Origin: Ectobius pallidus
Taxonomy: Eukaryota > Arthropoda > Insecta > Blattodea > Ectobiidae
Direction: 5' to 3'
DNA length: 64,000 nt
NCBI GenBank assembly: GCA_964059195.1
Contig: CAXKWD010000002.1
Span: forward strand, 163,562,559-163,626,558
A program made the translations under genes and the position numbers. Of the stretch, positions 1 through 11,085 are shown piece after piece; position 1 is the stretch's first letter, and each line of letters opens with the position of its first letter. The notes under the pieces were generated by a model. It saw only the letters and a list, made by a program, of their open reading frames with translations, did not search any database and was not told the origin of the DNA.

Positions 1-519
1 ATTTTACGGGACGTCTGGGAACCCTATCTTAAAATAACATATTTTGTGACATGTTCGTGTATTTCTCCAAGTTATTTGATATGATGAGATTGTAGTTTTA
101 GTTACTCACCTCGTGGAGCACTAGTGTCGTCTAGTTAACATGTTGTCATAGGACTTTCAACAAACAATTTCTTTACTGTATTAATACCTATACTGTGGTA
201 GCACTGAATGAATTAAAAGGAATAAAAATTTTCCTATGGAGAATATTTGTGGTCAAATTTGGTATAATTCTTTTTTTCCTGTGTTGATAACAGTACTCAA
301 CAAGGTTTTCATAACATGGACAGTAACTATTTTTATATAATTTGTATGGCAATAAAAAAGTTCCTATAGGACATTTTTTTTTTATAAACTTACATTTTTT
401 AGTTAGAGAATTACCCTTATTATGCAGCTGCACAGAGGGTAGATCACATCTGGCTCTGGCTAAAGGAAAAGAAATATGGCTGCTGTTGTATTGTGAGACA
501 AGAAACGAACAATTTAGTG
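1..519. other. AT-rich DNA, nothing recognised
   Basis: No coding similarity, repeat boundary or RNA gene could be recognised. Short open frames here are AT-rich and have no family resemblance. Confidence 0.5.
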
Positions 520-663
520 ATTATAATAATTCTAATGATAATGCCTATGTAGGCTATCATGGAAAGGTGAAGTCAGACTGAAAAATTCAATGCCATAGCC
601 AGGATTTGAACCAGGATCTTCGGCTCTTTGTACCTCTGCTCTTACCAACTGAGCTACCATGGC
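520..663 (-). repeat. tRNA-derived SINE
   Basis: Positions 592-663 read on the minus strand as a tRNA-like head. The 7-bp acceptor stem (GCCATGG with CTATGGC, one wobble) pairs, the D stem GCTC/GAGC pairs, box A lies at 645-656 (TAGCTCAGTTGG) and box B at 602-612 (GGTTCAAATCC). The anticodon stem does not pair and the T stem has one mismatch, so this is not a working tRNA gene but the Pol III promoter head of a SINE. A short unrelated body and an AT-rich tail follow to about 520; that end is approximate. The open frame crossing it (532-1062) is an artefact of this repeat. Confidence 0.7.
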
Positions 664-1670
664 AACTTGCCAGTACAACATTAAATTCTCCAACTGATTC
701 AAATATCCCAGTATACCACCAGGCGTTCTCAATATGATACCAACCCAGTGGCGACTTATTGTGTACAAGTAAATCATAAACTTATGTCCAATCGTGGTCA
801 CACCCGTCACCATTACAATACACTTTTTTCTCGAGTATATGACTTTGAAAAAGCCTGAAATCATGTGTTGGGATTCCCTAGGGTTGGTATTATTGTCTAA
901 AGCAGAGAACTTCCCTGCATGGTACACTGCTGTTAGGAGGGGCAAGAGGAGGTAGAGGTAAATCACTTCCGTAACATCTCTGGGATCTGTTATGGGTAGA
1001 TTGAGTGCAAGTCTGGAGTTTAGCCTGCGGCTCCTTTCCTCAAACACCACACCCTCGAACAAGTGTCAGTGCACAACTGTTAGGTGCCTTTTCCAAATAG
1101 CAATGACCACTCTACAATACTTTTATTTCTCATACCGTATTTGATTTCTTGTTGTAACTGAAATAGAATTGTCGTCTTTGCTAGCTGTTCTTGAATAGTT
1201 TTCACCTCTCTTTATGCCGTGAGCCTATCTATTCGTATTTCCGAAGTGCCACTTTTTACCGGTGTAAGGGGATTTAAGCCGAAAATACAAAATAGGAAAA
1301 AAAAAATTGTATAAGTAACAATACTTACTAAATTAAGTTTCTTCAATAATAATGCCCAGATAGTGTAATGCTTCTTAATATTATTATATACTATAACTTA
1401 CCATCAGCTTAAAAAATAACATAATCGGATTTTTTTTTGTAAGGAAAAGATATTTTCGTACTTTCAACTTAAACATTTGGTATTTAAAATGCACATGAAT
1501 TAAAATGAAATACTTAAAATAAAGAAGTATTTTCTAAAACAAGTAACATGCATTAAAAATTTATTCAAATATTAGAGCCTGTACAACAATAAGGTGCAAC
1601 AGGTTAAAATATCAACATTTTAAAGGATAAGCCTATTCACAAAATAGCTTAAACAAAGATTTGAAACATT
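664..1670. other. intergenic or intronic DNA without recognised features
   Basis: AT-rich sequence with no recognisable gene, TIR or tandem repeat. It ends at the target duplication of the next transposon. Confidence 0.5.
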
Positions 1671-2165
1671 GTTATGAATAAGGTTCAGATGTTTATGACC
1701 TAAAAGAGTAGAAAATATGACTGCAAATATGACCTTAAAGGTGACTAAATATAACCAAATACTCTCAATAAGAATACCGCCCACTCTACTCTATTCCCTT
1801 TGTTCAAACTGTCCACTAGCACAGAGGTGCCATCTGTTGAGTGGGAATGGGCAGCAGTCTCAGAAGCTACTTAATGAACCTATATAGCTGCAGAAATAAA
1901 TTTGTTTTTCAAAGTCCTGATGACACAGTAACTTATTTTTGTGCTTGATAATGCAGGAATTAGGTCGGGAAATAACATAATTTACACTACCGCTAAACTA
2001 ACTTAATTAAATGACGATAACGCTAATTTTTTAAGTAAAACTTCTTTAGCCGCGGTAGGGGTAAATCGAGAGCTTGTGTAACGCTCAAAATCGTCACGAA
2101 ATTAGTGAGGTGTGACGGAACGGACTGCACAGAAAACAATCAACTCAATGATTAGGCTTATCCAA

Positions 2166-2601
2166 AACTGAAAAAGTCCAAAAATTAAAAAATCCAAAAT
2201 TTAAAAAGTTAAAAAATCCAAAATTAAAATATACAAAAAATAAAAAATCAAAGATCCAACATTTAAATAATCTAAAATTTCAAAATAAAAAAATTCAAAG
2301 AACCAAAATTAATAAGTCCAAAATTTAAAAAATTAAAAATTAAAAAATCTTAATATCCAAAATTTAAAACATAAAATTCTAAAATTCTAAAATATAAAAA
2401 TAAAAAAAATCCAAAATAAAAAATTAAAAAATACAAAACTAAAAAAATTCAATGATCTAAAAATGTAAAAAAATCCAAAATTAAAGAAATAAAAGGTCAG
2501 AAATTTAAAAAATCCAAAATCTAAAAAGCCCAATAACCCAATATTAAAAAGTCCAACAATCCAAAATTTGAAAAATCCAAAATTGAAAAAATAAAAAAAA
2601 G
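2166..2601. repeat. degenerate CCAAAATTTAAAAA tandem tract
   Basis: About 430 bp of imperfect short repeats built on words such as CCAAAATT and TTAAAAA, with no strict period. A 94-codon minus-strand open frame here is a low-complexity artefact. Confidence 0.75.
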
Positions 2602-2647
2602 TTTCACTTCTGCCACATGGCGTTCCACACACACACTTTTTTTTAAT

Positions 2648-3024
2648 AAGTATCAAAACTAATTGTTTCATTACTATACAACAAGCTACCTGTAGAAATT
2701 AAGAATGCTGACAAGAAAAATTTCAAAACATTTCTGAAGAAATACTTAATAGAAAAATGTTTATATTCTTTAGACGAATTGTAATAACTGATTACCACTT
2801 ATACATTATTATACATTATTATATTTTCATCAATCACACACTTTTATCCTTAGATCTAGGTTGTAGAAATTAGCTCTTAGTCTGTAAGCTTGATATATTT
2901 TGATCAATCACACACTTTTATCCTTAGATCTAGGTTGTAGAAATTAGCTCTTAGTCTGTAAGCTTGACAATGTCAGAAACTTGTATCAAGTCAATTGACA
3001 TCAAATAAATTATTATTATTATTA
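2648..3024 (+). mobile_element. 3' end of a CR1/Jockey-group LINE
   Basis: The plus strand encodes the usual C-terminal tail of insect non-LTR reverse transcriptases at about 2648-2785 (YNKLPVEIKN, then FKTFLKKYLIEK, then a stop). A short 3' UTR ends in ATCAAATAAA followed by (ATT)n at 3008-3022. The UTR contains a 64-bp tandem duplication. The element is severely 5'-truncated; the polymerase core is absent. Confidence 0.75.
2830..2967 (+). repeat. two-copy 64-bp tandem duplication in LINE 3' UTR
   Basis: The segment 2830-2893 (starting TCAATCACACACTTTTATCC) recurs at 2904-2967 with a period of 74 bp and appears identical. It lies between the LINE stop codon and its (ATT)n tail. Confidence 0.9.
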
Positions 3025-3308
3025 CTTTAATACATTTTCGTGAAAATCAGCTTTAAATTTTAATTCATACGATTTGCAAGATACTTTGTACAATATATAC
3101 TTTTTTTTTAATTTGAAATCTTTACATGTAAAACAATTCGGATGGTAAGCCAATGAACATCTGAATGAATCAGTCTTGTACACACTCTAATTAACGATTT
3201 TACTTATTTCACTCTCAAAATAATTATTACAACCATAGACGGCACATATCATGCCACCTACATAACAGGACATTTTCTTTAGGCCTATGTTGTATTTATT
3301 ATTTTACT

Positions 3309-4407
3309 CAGGGGTGCCCACCCCCAAAACTTCATTGCTCATCCCCCAAACTTCATTGCTCACCCCCAACCCAATTGCCTGTCGACAAGGGCGCCCATAT
3401 GATATTTTCTAGGGTGGGGCAATTTTTTTAATTTATTTATTTTTTGTCGCTTTAACTTCTTGGGCCACGTTGTATTTTATATTAATAATATAATAAGTAG
3501 CCAGAAAATAATTGCGGGGAGGGTCGGAAGTGCCGGGGGGGTTTGGAATACCCCCAAAAAAGGGGTCGGGGGTCCATCCCAGAAAATTTTTAAATATTGA
3601 ACTAATGAAAATCACATTTTACGCTATTTTAGCACTAAAAAACTAGTTAAGAAATTTGTTTAGCATACTCTAAGACATGCCAATGTAAACAAGAAAATGT
3701 TACCTAAGTCGGATGTCCCCCCCGGGAAATTTTTAAATATTGAACTAATGAAAATCACATTTTACGCTATTTTAGCACTGAAAAACTAGTTAGCAAATTT
3801 GTTTACTATACTCTAAGACATGGCAACTTAAACATGAAATTGTTACCTAAATTATAATACTTATTACTATTTATAAGAAAAGTTAAATAGCACATGGAAC
3901 AGTGGACATAATAGGTCTACTCATTATGTTATGAAAAGAAAATAACTGCTATATCATATTTATCTTGTTTAATTAAATAAATATATTTTTTAAATACAAA
4001 TATAGAATTTTAGGTTTTGACTCTTGGGGGTCTGAACCCTCCTTTCCTAATCCACTGTGGATTCTGCTTCCATGTTGTCGATTTGGTAAAACTTCTGCAA
4101 ATATAATAATTGTTTAAAAAGAAAAACACCTGACGATAATAATTAATAATATACATTTTTTTCCTTGCGTCCCCCCCCGGGTACGCCCATGGCTGTCGAA
4201 ATTCTTCATCTTTATCTTTATAAAGAATTAAAAGAGACCTTTTGAAGTTATAGAACTTGGCCATTTTTATTTATAACATATAAAACTCTAATTTTGCAAC
4301 AATTTTCAACCCCCGGCCAGAAAATTCATAACACGATAATATTCCCCCCCCCCCAGAAATTTCAATGACGCAGTCTGCGTCTTAACCCACCCCCCGTGGG
4401 CACCCTG
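3309..4407. mobile_element. non-autonomous hAT-like element
   Basis: The ends are CAGGGGTGCCCAC and, reversed, CAGGGTGCCCAC, typical of hAT termini. TTTTACT flanks both sides (3302-3308 and 4408-4414); 7 bp match exactly where hAT usually gives 8. The interior has several G/C homopolymers and no transposase. A possible second set of ends near 3384 (AAGGGCGCCCAT) and 4177-4191 (GGGTACGCCCATGG), flanked by TCGA, suggests a further nested element but is weaker. Confidence 0.6.
3581..3850. repeat. imperfect tandem duplication, period 143 bp
   Basis: AAATATTGAACTAATGAAAA at 3592 recurs at 3735. The similarity runs through GCTATTTTAGCACT and on to TGTTACCTAA in both copies, with scattered substitutions. 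Confidence 0.85.
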
Positions 4408-4617
4408 TTTTACTAGAATTTATATTATATTTTCGTACACAAAACACAACAGACAAACGTTAACTATATCAGCTGACGAGTAACTGCCCATTCCTGCTCA
4501 CTGGCGGCGCTAGTAGTAGCATGTCCCGGAAAAAGACAGGGAGTGGACGGTATTACTTATTGAGAGTATTTGATATAACCCAAAAGTCCTAAACATGAAC
4601 GTATTTTGTAACAAGAA

Positions 4618-5164
4618 ATGTTTATTTATTTAGTTTTAGTTAATAAATGTGAATATCGTTATGACATATTTAATGTAAAATCTGATATTAGTGATCATAA
4701 TATATTAATATTAAATACTCATATTCCCTCATTAAAATCAAAACAAAAATTGTTGGATAGTCCAAAAGTAATCAACAGGCATATTGATTTTTTAAAGATG
4801 AATGAGTATTTTTTAAAAAATAACTTTGAATGTAAAGGTGATATTGATCAATGTTTTGATGAACTAATGGAATTTATTAATGTCGGAATTAGTTCATCAT
4901 CTTGCATCACTAAGTTTAAACCGTCATCACAATTTAAACCTACTTATGAGAAAACAATTCCTTGGATAACAAATGACCTTTTATTGTTAATCCAAAGAAA
5001 AGACATTTTGCATGCACATGTTAAAAGACATTGTAATAATAATAGTTTAAGGTTGGAATATAAGAAAGTTAGAAACTTGGTTACTTCAAAAAAAAAGAAT
5101 TCTAAAAAAGGAATATTATGAGAAGTGTCTAAAAAAAACTAATGGTAATCCAAAACAATTTTAG
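4618..5164 (+). pseudogene. LINE endonuclease C-terminus and linker, frameshifted
   Basis: The open frame at 4618-5121 encodes the last part of an apurinic-type endonuclease (catalytic S-D-H near its start) and the variable linker. Similarity then moves to another frame (from about 5095, in an A-rich run) and meets an in-frame TAG at 5162-5164, where a tryptophan codon would be expected. The protein then continues without interruption into the polymerase region. The product is therefore dead unless read through. Confidence 0.75.
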
Positions 5165-6913
5165 AAAGAGGTTAATAAAATACTAAGCAATTCTTCTGAT
5201 CCGAATATTACTAATGAAGCTATAGAACTTTATAAAGAAGGAATAAACTATCAGGGAAAAGATGTTCCTCAAATATTTAATGAATACTTTGTAAATATAG
5301 GATCTACATTAGCTGAATCGATTCATTGCAATAACATATTAAATATTGAAAAACAATACAATGAAAGGAATTCATTTTTCATTGCACCAGTTATGGAAAT
5401 TGAAATTAAAAATATAATTTCTAACTTGAAAAACAAATGTAATATAACTAAAGATGGATTAACAAACGTTTTCTTTAAAAAATGTATGCAGTCCATTAGT
5501 AGGTATATTGCAGATTTTATAAATTATTCGTTTAAAATAGGAGCAGTTCCTAAAAAATGTAAAATTTCACGTGTAATCCCAGTATTTAAAAATGGTGATA
5601 GAAACAATCTAAACAATTATCGGCCCATTTCAATTTTACCAGTAATATCAAAGATTTTAGAGAAATGTATGAAGAAAAGGTTAACATCGTACCTTGAAAA
5701 AATAGATTTTCTATATAAATTCCAATATGGGTTTCGTAAATCTTCCTCAACTTTAAATGCTGCGGTAGATTTTATTATTAAAGTTGAAGAAGCTTTAGAC
5801 AAAAATAAGTTTGCAAGTGGACTATTTTTAGATCTACGAAAAGCTTTTGACACAGTTAATCATTTAATTCTACTGGAAAAACTAGAAGCAGTTGGTATTA
5901 GAGGTTTAGCATTAAATTGGTTCCAAAGTTATATGAGTTATAGAACACAGTATGTTACTGTGAATGGTTTTGATAGTGATTCTATTCCAATAAATTATGG
6001 AGTTCCACAAGGATCTGTTTTAGGACCATTGCTTTTCTTAATTTATATTAATGACGTGAGCAAAATAAATCTGAATGGTACAGTCACAATGTTTGCAGAT
6101 GATACAACCATATTTTATGTAGACGATACTATTGATGCCGTAATGAATAATATGCAAAAAGACCTCAGAATCTTAGAAAAATGGTTAGCGTCCAATAAAT
6201 TATCACTAAATGCTCAAAAGACAGTATTTATGATATTTCATAAACCTTCAATCATTCTAAACATTAATTCTGCAATTACAATAAATGATGTACCTATACA
6301 GCAGGTATCAAATGCAAAGTATTTAGGTTTAATAATAGATGAACATTTAAACTGGGATATGCATATTTTAAGCCTTTGTAGTAAAATTGCGCCGATAATT
6401 GGAGTATTACAAAGATTGGGTGGAATATTATCACATTCTAGTATGAGATCTCTTTATTATTCCCTTGTACACTCTTACATATTGTATATGGTATTTATAT
6501 GGGGACGTTCAAAAAAGAAATATTTGCATAAGATAAAAATTCTTCAAAATAGGGCTGTAAGAAATCTTTCAGGCTGTCATTACTTAACACCAGTCAAAGT
6601 ATTATATGAGCAATCAGGAATTCTTCCATTAGAATTAATCATAAAGTATAGTGCTGCAATCTTTATATATAAAGTAGTAAACAGACATGTTCAAAGTAAC
6701 ATTGCATTGCGTTTTCTTGAAAATGTGCATTCTTATGGCACGAGAAACAAATCAAATATTTTCATCACGCATTCTGAATTGGTTACATATGGACTAAGGG
6801 GAGTGAAAAATTATCTTGCAAATCTTTTTAATGAAATTCCACTGGAAATAAGATCTGTAAAAAACTTAAATAGTTTCAAAAAAAAGTTGAAGATTTTTCT
6901 ATTAAATGATTAA
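5165..6913 (+). CDS. non-LTR reverse transcriptase (partial ORF2)
   Basis: This encodes the polymerase of a LINE, which copies element RNA into DNA at a nicked target. The first ATG is at 5393, but the frame is open from 5165 and the coding similarity starts before the ATG. Visible motifs in order: SRVIPVFKNGD and YRPISILPV (fingers), FLDLRKAFDTVNH (first aspartate), GVPQGSVLGPLLF, FADD at about 6091-6103 (catalytic pair), LGLIIDEHLNW (thumb), and the C-terminal NEIPLEIRSV tail. There is no RNase H domain, as in the CR1, L2 and Jockey groups. The 506 residues from the ATG are uninterrupted, but upstream breaks and 5' truncation make the element immobile. Confidence 0.85.
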   Translation, partial: KEVNKILSNSSDPNITNEAIELYKEGINYQGKDVPQIFNEYFVNIGSTLAESIHCNNILNIEKQYNERNSFFIAPVMEIEIKNIISNLKNKCNITKDGLTNVFFKKCMQSISRYIADFINYSFKIGAVPKKCKISRVIPVFKNGDRNNLNNYRPISILPVISKILEKCMKKRLTSYLEKIDFLYKFQYGFRKSSSTLNAAVDFIIKVEEALDKNKFASGLFLDLRKAFDTVNHLILLEKLEAVGIRGLALNWFQSYMSYRTQYVTVNGFDSDSIPINYGVPQGSVLGPLLFLIYINDVSKINLNGTVTMFADDTTIFYVDDTIDAVMNNMQKDLRILEKWLASNKLSLNAQKTVFMIFHKPSIILNINSAITINDVPIQQVSNAKYLGLIIDEHLNWDMHILSLCSKIAPIIGVLQRLGGILSHSSMRSLYYSLVHSYILYMVFIWGRSKKKYLHKIKILQNRAVRNLSGCHYLTPVKVLYEQSGILPLELIIKYSAAIFIYKVVNRHVQSNIALRFLENVHSYGTRNKSNIFITHSELVTYGLRGVKNYLANLFNEIPLEIRSVKNLNSFKKKLKIFLLND

Positions 6914-7088
6914 GTGAACAATATTTCTATTATATTTACTGTGTATACTTATTTGTGTAAATTATTGTAACAATTTTATTATAATAACTTTGAATTTTGT
7001 CATCCTTGTAATACTGTCCCTTAATGTGAGCAATTGGCTCGTTGGGACCTTTTGTTAAATAAATAAATAATAAAAAAAAATATTTAAT

Positions 7089-9377
7089 TTAATGCCCAGA
7101 CACTTGACATAAAGTCATTCGTCTTCGTACTTCCCAATAGAGTTCACCTGTTGTTGTATACTGGAAGTCTTTCAAAACACATTTCAAAATATGGTCCCAG
7201 TTCATGATACTGTCATTATCTTTGCACAACACACATACTGGTGATGTCATTATGGAGATCTTGTGGAGGTGTTCAGCCAGGAGGTCGTGACCAGTGAAGA
7301 TACGAAATGATGCCACTGTTTCTCTGCGTGGTTGGTTTGGGATGATTTGTTTTGATGTGAGCAGACAGCTCCATTTCTTGTTTTCACTCGCTTTTGTGTA
7401 CTTTTCAAACATTTCTTCCTTTACTTTTCTATTTATGTGTTGCTTGGCTGAGAGAAACGGCATTTTGCGGTTGGGTCTTTCAAGAATTTGTGTTCCTTTT
7501 TTTGCTAAGTAATCAGCTGCTTCATTTCCATTCACTCCACAGAGTGAGGGAATCCATTGTAGTTTTATTTGTTTTCCTTCATTTTGTATTTCATAGATTA
7601 GGTTTCTGATGGCAATTACACTGGAATTGGTGGTTTGATGTTCAGCTATAGCTTGCAATGCTGCTTGAGAGTCACACAGGAGAACTGCATTTTGAAAACT
7701 GTTCAGTCTCGGATGTAGTTGTTCCAAAGCCACTCTTATTGCTTCTATTTCTCCATCAAAGTTTGACCGAAATTCGCCTAGTGTGTGGTAAAAATTGAAT
7801 AGCTTGCTGTGTATTCCTATTCCAACAGTGCCTTCTTTTCCAAATTTTGAACCATCAGTAAATATATGAAGCCAATTTTGTGAGGGATAGAATTTATTTA
7901 TTGTTTCTATTGTTAGTTGTTTCAATACTTCTTGATTATTTTCAGACTTCTTTACTTTTTCTGTTAAATCTAGTTGCAGTTGGATGTTAGGTTGCTGAAG
8001 AGGTGAAACTGGTGTCGGTAGTGCTTCTGGTGTTATTACTGGAAGATATTTTGGTTTTAAGTCATTTACATATTGCAGAAATCCTCTCTGGGTTTTAAGT
8101 TGTCTAGGTTGATGCTCATAGTTAGTCCAAAAAGGGAGGGACTGTATTCTGATGAGCTTTTCATGTTGTATGAGAGCAAGTCTTTCTATTTCTTTTTTAA
8201 TAGGGATGTTCCCTGTTGCTATTTGTAATGCTGGAATTGGTGTGCTCTTTACACCACCAGTTATCAGTCTTAGAGCTTGGTTTTGTACAAGTTCTAGAGT
8301 TGTAGTATTTGTTGTTATTAGGGCCTCACTACCGTAGAGAAGAATTGGTTTTATATATGTTTTATAGGTTGAGTTTAGTACTGAGAGAGATGAACCCCAT
8401 TGTTTTCCAGCCAATCTCTTAATAATGTTTAATCGATTTCTTGTTCTTCTTGCTGTACTTTCTATGTGTTTCTGAAATGTTAGTTTTTGATCAAGCGTTA
8501 TTCCCAAATATTTAGGTTCCTGGCTCTGATTGATCTGTTTGTCATCAATTTTGATGTTTATGCTATTAGTTTTATGTGCAAGTGTGAAAACTTGATAGAA
8601 TGTTTTTTCCCTGTTAATTGGCATGCAATTTTCTTGGGACCATTTTGAAAGAATATCTAACGCCTTGTTCATGGTATTAGAAAGTAGTTTCTCCTTGTTT
8701 CGTGGAAGAGATATCCACATCACTAGATCATCAGCATATAGGGCTGTTTTTATTCAATGTATTTTCCTCAGTGAAGGTGGTAAATCATTAATCATGATAT
8801 TGAATAATACAGGACTTAATACAGATCCTTGAGGGAGTCCACGCTTTTGTTGTTTATATTTAGAAGATAAAGTGTTAATTCTTGTAGAGCAGTATCGTTG
8901 ATTGGTAAAAAGGTAGAGCCATCTGAGCATTTTACCTTTAATTCCAATATAGTTTAGTTTCTCTATTAGTTTAGCTCTCCAGACTGCATCATATGCTCCC
9001 TTGAAGTCCACGAATACAGCTAGTGTTGTATGTTTTCTATCCATAGCATCTTTGATATCTTGGGTTAAATGTAGAATTTGTTGGTTTGTGGAGCGGTTTT
9101 TGCGGAATCCAGCTTGTTCTGGACAGATTATGTTATTATGTTCCAGAAAGTAGTTTAATCGGTTATTCACCATTCGTTCCATTGGTTTAGACATTATACT
9201 GGTTAATGAGATGGGGCGATAGCTTGACAGGTCAGTTGCTGGTTTCTTCGGCTTTAATATTGGAATTACAAATGCTTTCTTCCATTCAGATGGTATATAT
9301 GAATTCCATGATTGGTTGAATATGTACAAGGCTGTTTTGAGGGCTTGTGTTCCTAGGTTTTTTAAAAACTCTCCCAT
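7089..9377 (-). pseudogene. LINE reverse transcriptase plus RNase H, one internal stop
   Basis: Two open stretches (9377-8754 and 8753-7089) share one frame, separated only by a TGA at 8754-8756. Polymerase motifs are KKAFVIPILKP, YRPISLTS, FVDFKGAYDAVW, RGLPQGSVLSPVLF and YADD at about 8730-8741, just after the stop. Thumb: PKYLGITLDQ. The RNase H domain shows the D-E-D-D set: FTDGSK, GEIEAIRVAL, LLCDSQAAL, NGNEAADYLA. A terminal CVLC...H...C cluster may bind zinc. SLCGV replaces the usual SHCGV. A recent single nonsense change is the simplest reading. Confidence 0.8.
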
Positions 9378-9381
9378 GATT

Positions 9382-10320
9382 TTATCTGGTCCTGGAGATC
9401 CCGCATTTAAGTGAGTTTATGGCTTGGCGAAGCTCTTGCATTGTGAAATTTGTATTTAAAATGTGTTCATCTTGCAGCTTCCAGGCATTCTTCATGTATA
9501 CTTTAATATGTCTTTCTTGTTTTCTTAAATGTTTGGGGATTGGCTGCAATTTAGTTAAGTGTTTATTGCAAGATTCAGCTATACTTTTATCATCACATAT
9601 TAGTTTACCATTTTGTAGAATAGGTTCTCGTTTTGTAGTGTCTTTCTTGTTTTCTGGATTTGAGATGAATTTATGTACTTTTGTGCTGCTGTTTTGATAG
9701 TCTAGGTTTTGTAGAAATTTTGAGAATGCCTGTGATTTGTTATTATTTATTTCTTTTTTTAGTAGTGCAGATTTTTTTCTCCATGCAATTACCTCGTTCG
9801 GGTCTTTAGACTTATCTGCTTGGTTTCTAGCTTCATCTCTTTCTTGTTTAAGTTGTTTCAGTTTATCTGTCCAAAAAGGTTTGTATCTTAAGCATGCAAC
9901 TTTAGGTATATGTTTCTTCGCTGCTTCTAATAGTAATCCACAGAATCTTCTATTGTTTTCATCTGGCGTTCTTGATTCAGGTTTGAAATTGGAAAAGCTT
10001 AACTCTCTTTCTAATTGTTCCTTGTACGAATCCCATTTTGCTTTTTTGAAATTCCAACTGTACCTGGCCGTTGAATTAGTATTTGTCTCAACCTTAGTTT
10101 GAAGTTTTATAGTGTTTATTATTATTCTGTGTCCACTTCCCGGATCCTCAAGGATGCATCTTTCAATGGACTTTGCTAGATCTGGGGAGGTAAGGCTTAA
10201 GTCAGGATTCGTGGTACTGCCATTGTAGTGTAAGTATGTGGGTGTGTCATCAGAGTTGTAGATTAGAACAATATTGTTCGATGCAATATAAACAAGAAAT
10301 GTTAAAATTTTTAATGACAC
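9382..10320 (-). pseudogene. LINE endonuclease C-terminus and linker
   Basis: Endonuclease-tail residues appear at the start (SDDTPTYLHY, SLTSPDLA, PGSGHR). A basic linker of about 200 residues follows, up to the polymerase's N-terminal palm (INSLKCG). The expected NAGSPGPDKI continuation is in another frame because of one additional A near 9410; the frame then ends at 9382. Coding sense stops near 10300, so the catalytic N-terminal half of the endonuclease is missing. Confidence 0.7.
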
Positions 10321-10813
10321 TAAATTATTACATCACATCAACTTAATCAGATAATATAATCACTTTTAAACAATTTTACAGGTGATTTACAGTTTTACTT
10401 GTTAAGAACTTCTTATCTGTTAATGTTTCCAGATACCACTGCAAATGTGAACTGAAAATATTTTTAAAACATGTCTATTGAAGTTGTTAAAAACAAGAGG
10501 AAAGAGATAAATCCTATTGTTTCTTCATTACTAATTACTCTTTCTTGGAAAAAATTTAAGTAGACAATTTAGTGCACATACTGCATAATTGTGCTCTTTT
10601 ACCAAATTTATACCTGAAATATGTTAAATTACAAATATGTGCGAAATATGACCAAGACCATGAAAATTACCAAAATATGACTGTATAAGCAAAATAAAAA
10701 TGGTCCGATTAGGATAACAAATGTGCAATTCATGTTTAATTTGTGTTTGTGACGAGAATGGAGGTCAGGATAAAAATATGACATGTCATAATCATCCGAA
10801 CCCTAGTTATGAA

Positions 10814-11077
10814 CATGTTCTATTGAACTGAATACGTTAAAATTGTTCACACTCAAGATTTGAAGTTGGCTGTTCTGTCAGTGCATACAGTGGTGCCAAA
10901 TTTTGAAAAAAAAAAAAAATTAGGTGTGCTCAAAGATATTAAATATATTACATTCCAGCACCCTTTTTTTATATGGGATGGGGTTGAAAGGACAAAACAA
11001 CATCCGGTCTTGAACACAGGAAGGAAACTTTCCACTACTGGAAAATCTCCAACCTGGTCAAAAATTGAACAGGGTCG
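10814..11077. other. unassigned sequence between two hAT elements
   Basis: Contains an A14 run at 10906-10919 and a T run, but no recognisable gene or TIR. Confidence 0.4.
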
Positions 11078-11085
11078 CTATAGAC

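Larger units (their letters stand above)
1757..4572. mobile_element. TIR DNA transposon, non-autonomous, superfamily unknown
   Basis: The ends are inverted copies: AAATACTCTCAATAAG at the left and the reverse complement of CTTATTGAGAGTATTTG at the right. Similarity continues for about 100 bp to a shared GGAATGGGCAG on both arms. ATATAACC is present at 1749-1756 and 4573-4580 as an 8-bp target duplication. No transposase is visible. The interior holds a low-complexity tract, a LINE tail and a hAT-like insertion. The 8-bp duplication would suit hAT or P; the TIR does not decide. Confidence 0.6.
4618..7078 (+). mobile_element. 5'-truncated CR1/Jockey-group LINE with 3' tail
   Basis: Contains the end of an endonuclease domain (SDISDH near 4680-4700), a linker and a full reverse transcriptase. 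The 3' UTR (6914-7060) ends in an AAATAAATAAATAATAAAA tail. The 5' end stops inside the endonuclease, the usual result of incomplete reverse transcription. It sits inside the hAT-like shell. Its tail meets the 3' end of the opposite-strand LINE at about 7080. Confidence 0.85.
7089..10320 (-). mobile_element. 5'-truncated RNase H-bearing LINE (I/Nimb-like group)
   Basis: On the minus strand the order is endonuclease tail and linker (10320-9382), reverse transcriptase (9377 onward), thumb, RNase H, then a C-terminal Cys/His cluster ending at 7089. RNase H after the polymerase is characteristic of the I-group clades. Two defects are visible: one extra A at about 9410 shifts the frame, and a TGA at 8754-8756 cuts the polymerase. 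Almost no 3' UTR follows the stop before the neighbouring LINE's tail. Confidence 0.8.
1679..10805. mobile_element. hAT-like transposon shell with nested insertions
   Basis: An 8-bp duplication GTTATGAA (1671-1678 and 10806-10813) flanks inverted ends: TAAGGTTCAGATGTTTATGA on the left and, reversed, TAGGGTTCGGATGATTATGA on the right. An 8-bp duplication with T at position 2 and A at position 7 and a TIR starting TA(A/G)GG fit hAT elements. The ends contain repeated ATGACC/ATATGACC words (about 1695-1750 and 10630-10690). No transposase of its own survives. The interior is filled by a TIR element (1757-4572) and two LINEs (4618-7070, 7089-10320). Confidence 0.65.

Noticed and set aside
592..663. 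Functional tRNA gene
   Set aside because: The anticodon stem does not pair and the T stem has a mismatch; it continues into a SINE body.
532..1062. 176-codon minus-strand open frame
   Set aside because: Its end is a translation of the tRNA-derived SINE and the rest has no protein-like character.
2387..2671. 94-codon minus-strand frame rich in Phe
   Set aside because: A translation of the low-complexity CCAAAATT tract.
3382..4196. Separate element with ends AAGGGCGCCCAT / GGGTACGCCCATGG
   Set aside because: The inverted match needs gaps and only TCGA could be a duplication; kept as a remark within the larger hAT-like feature.
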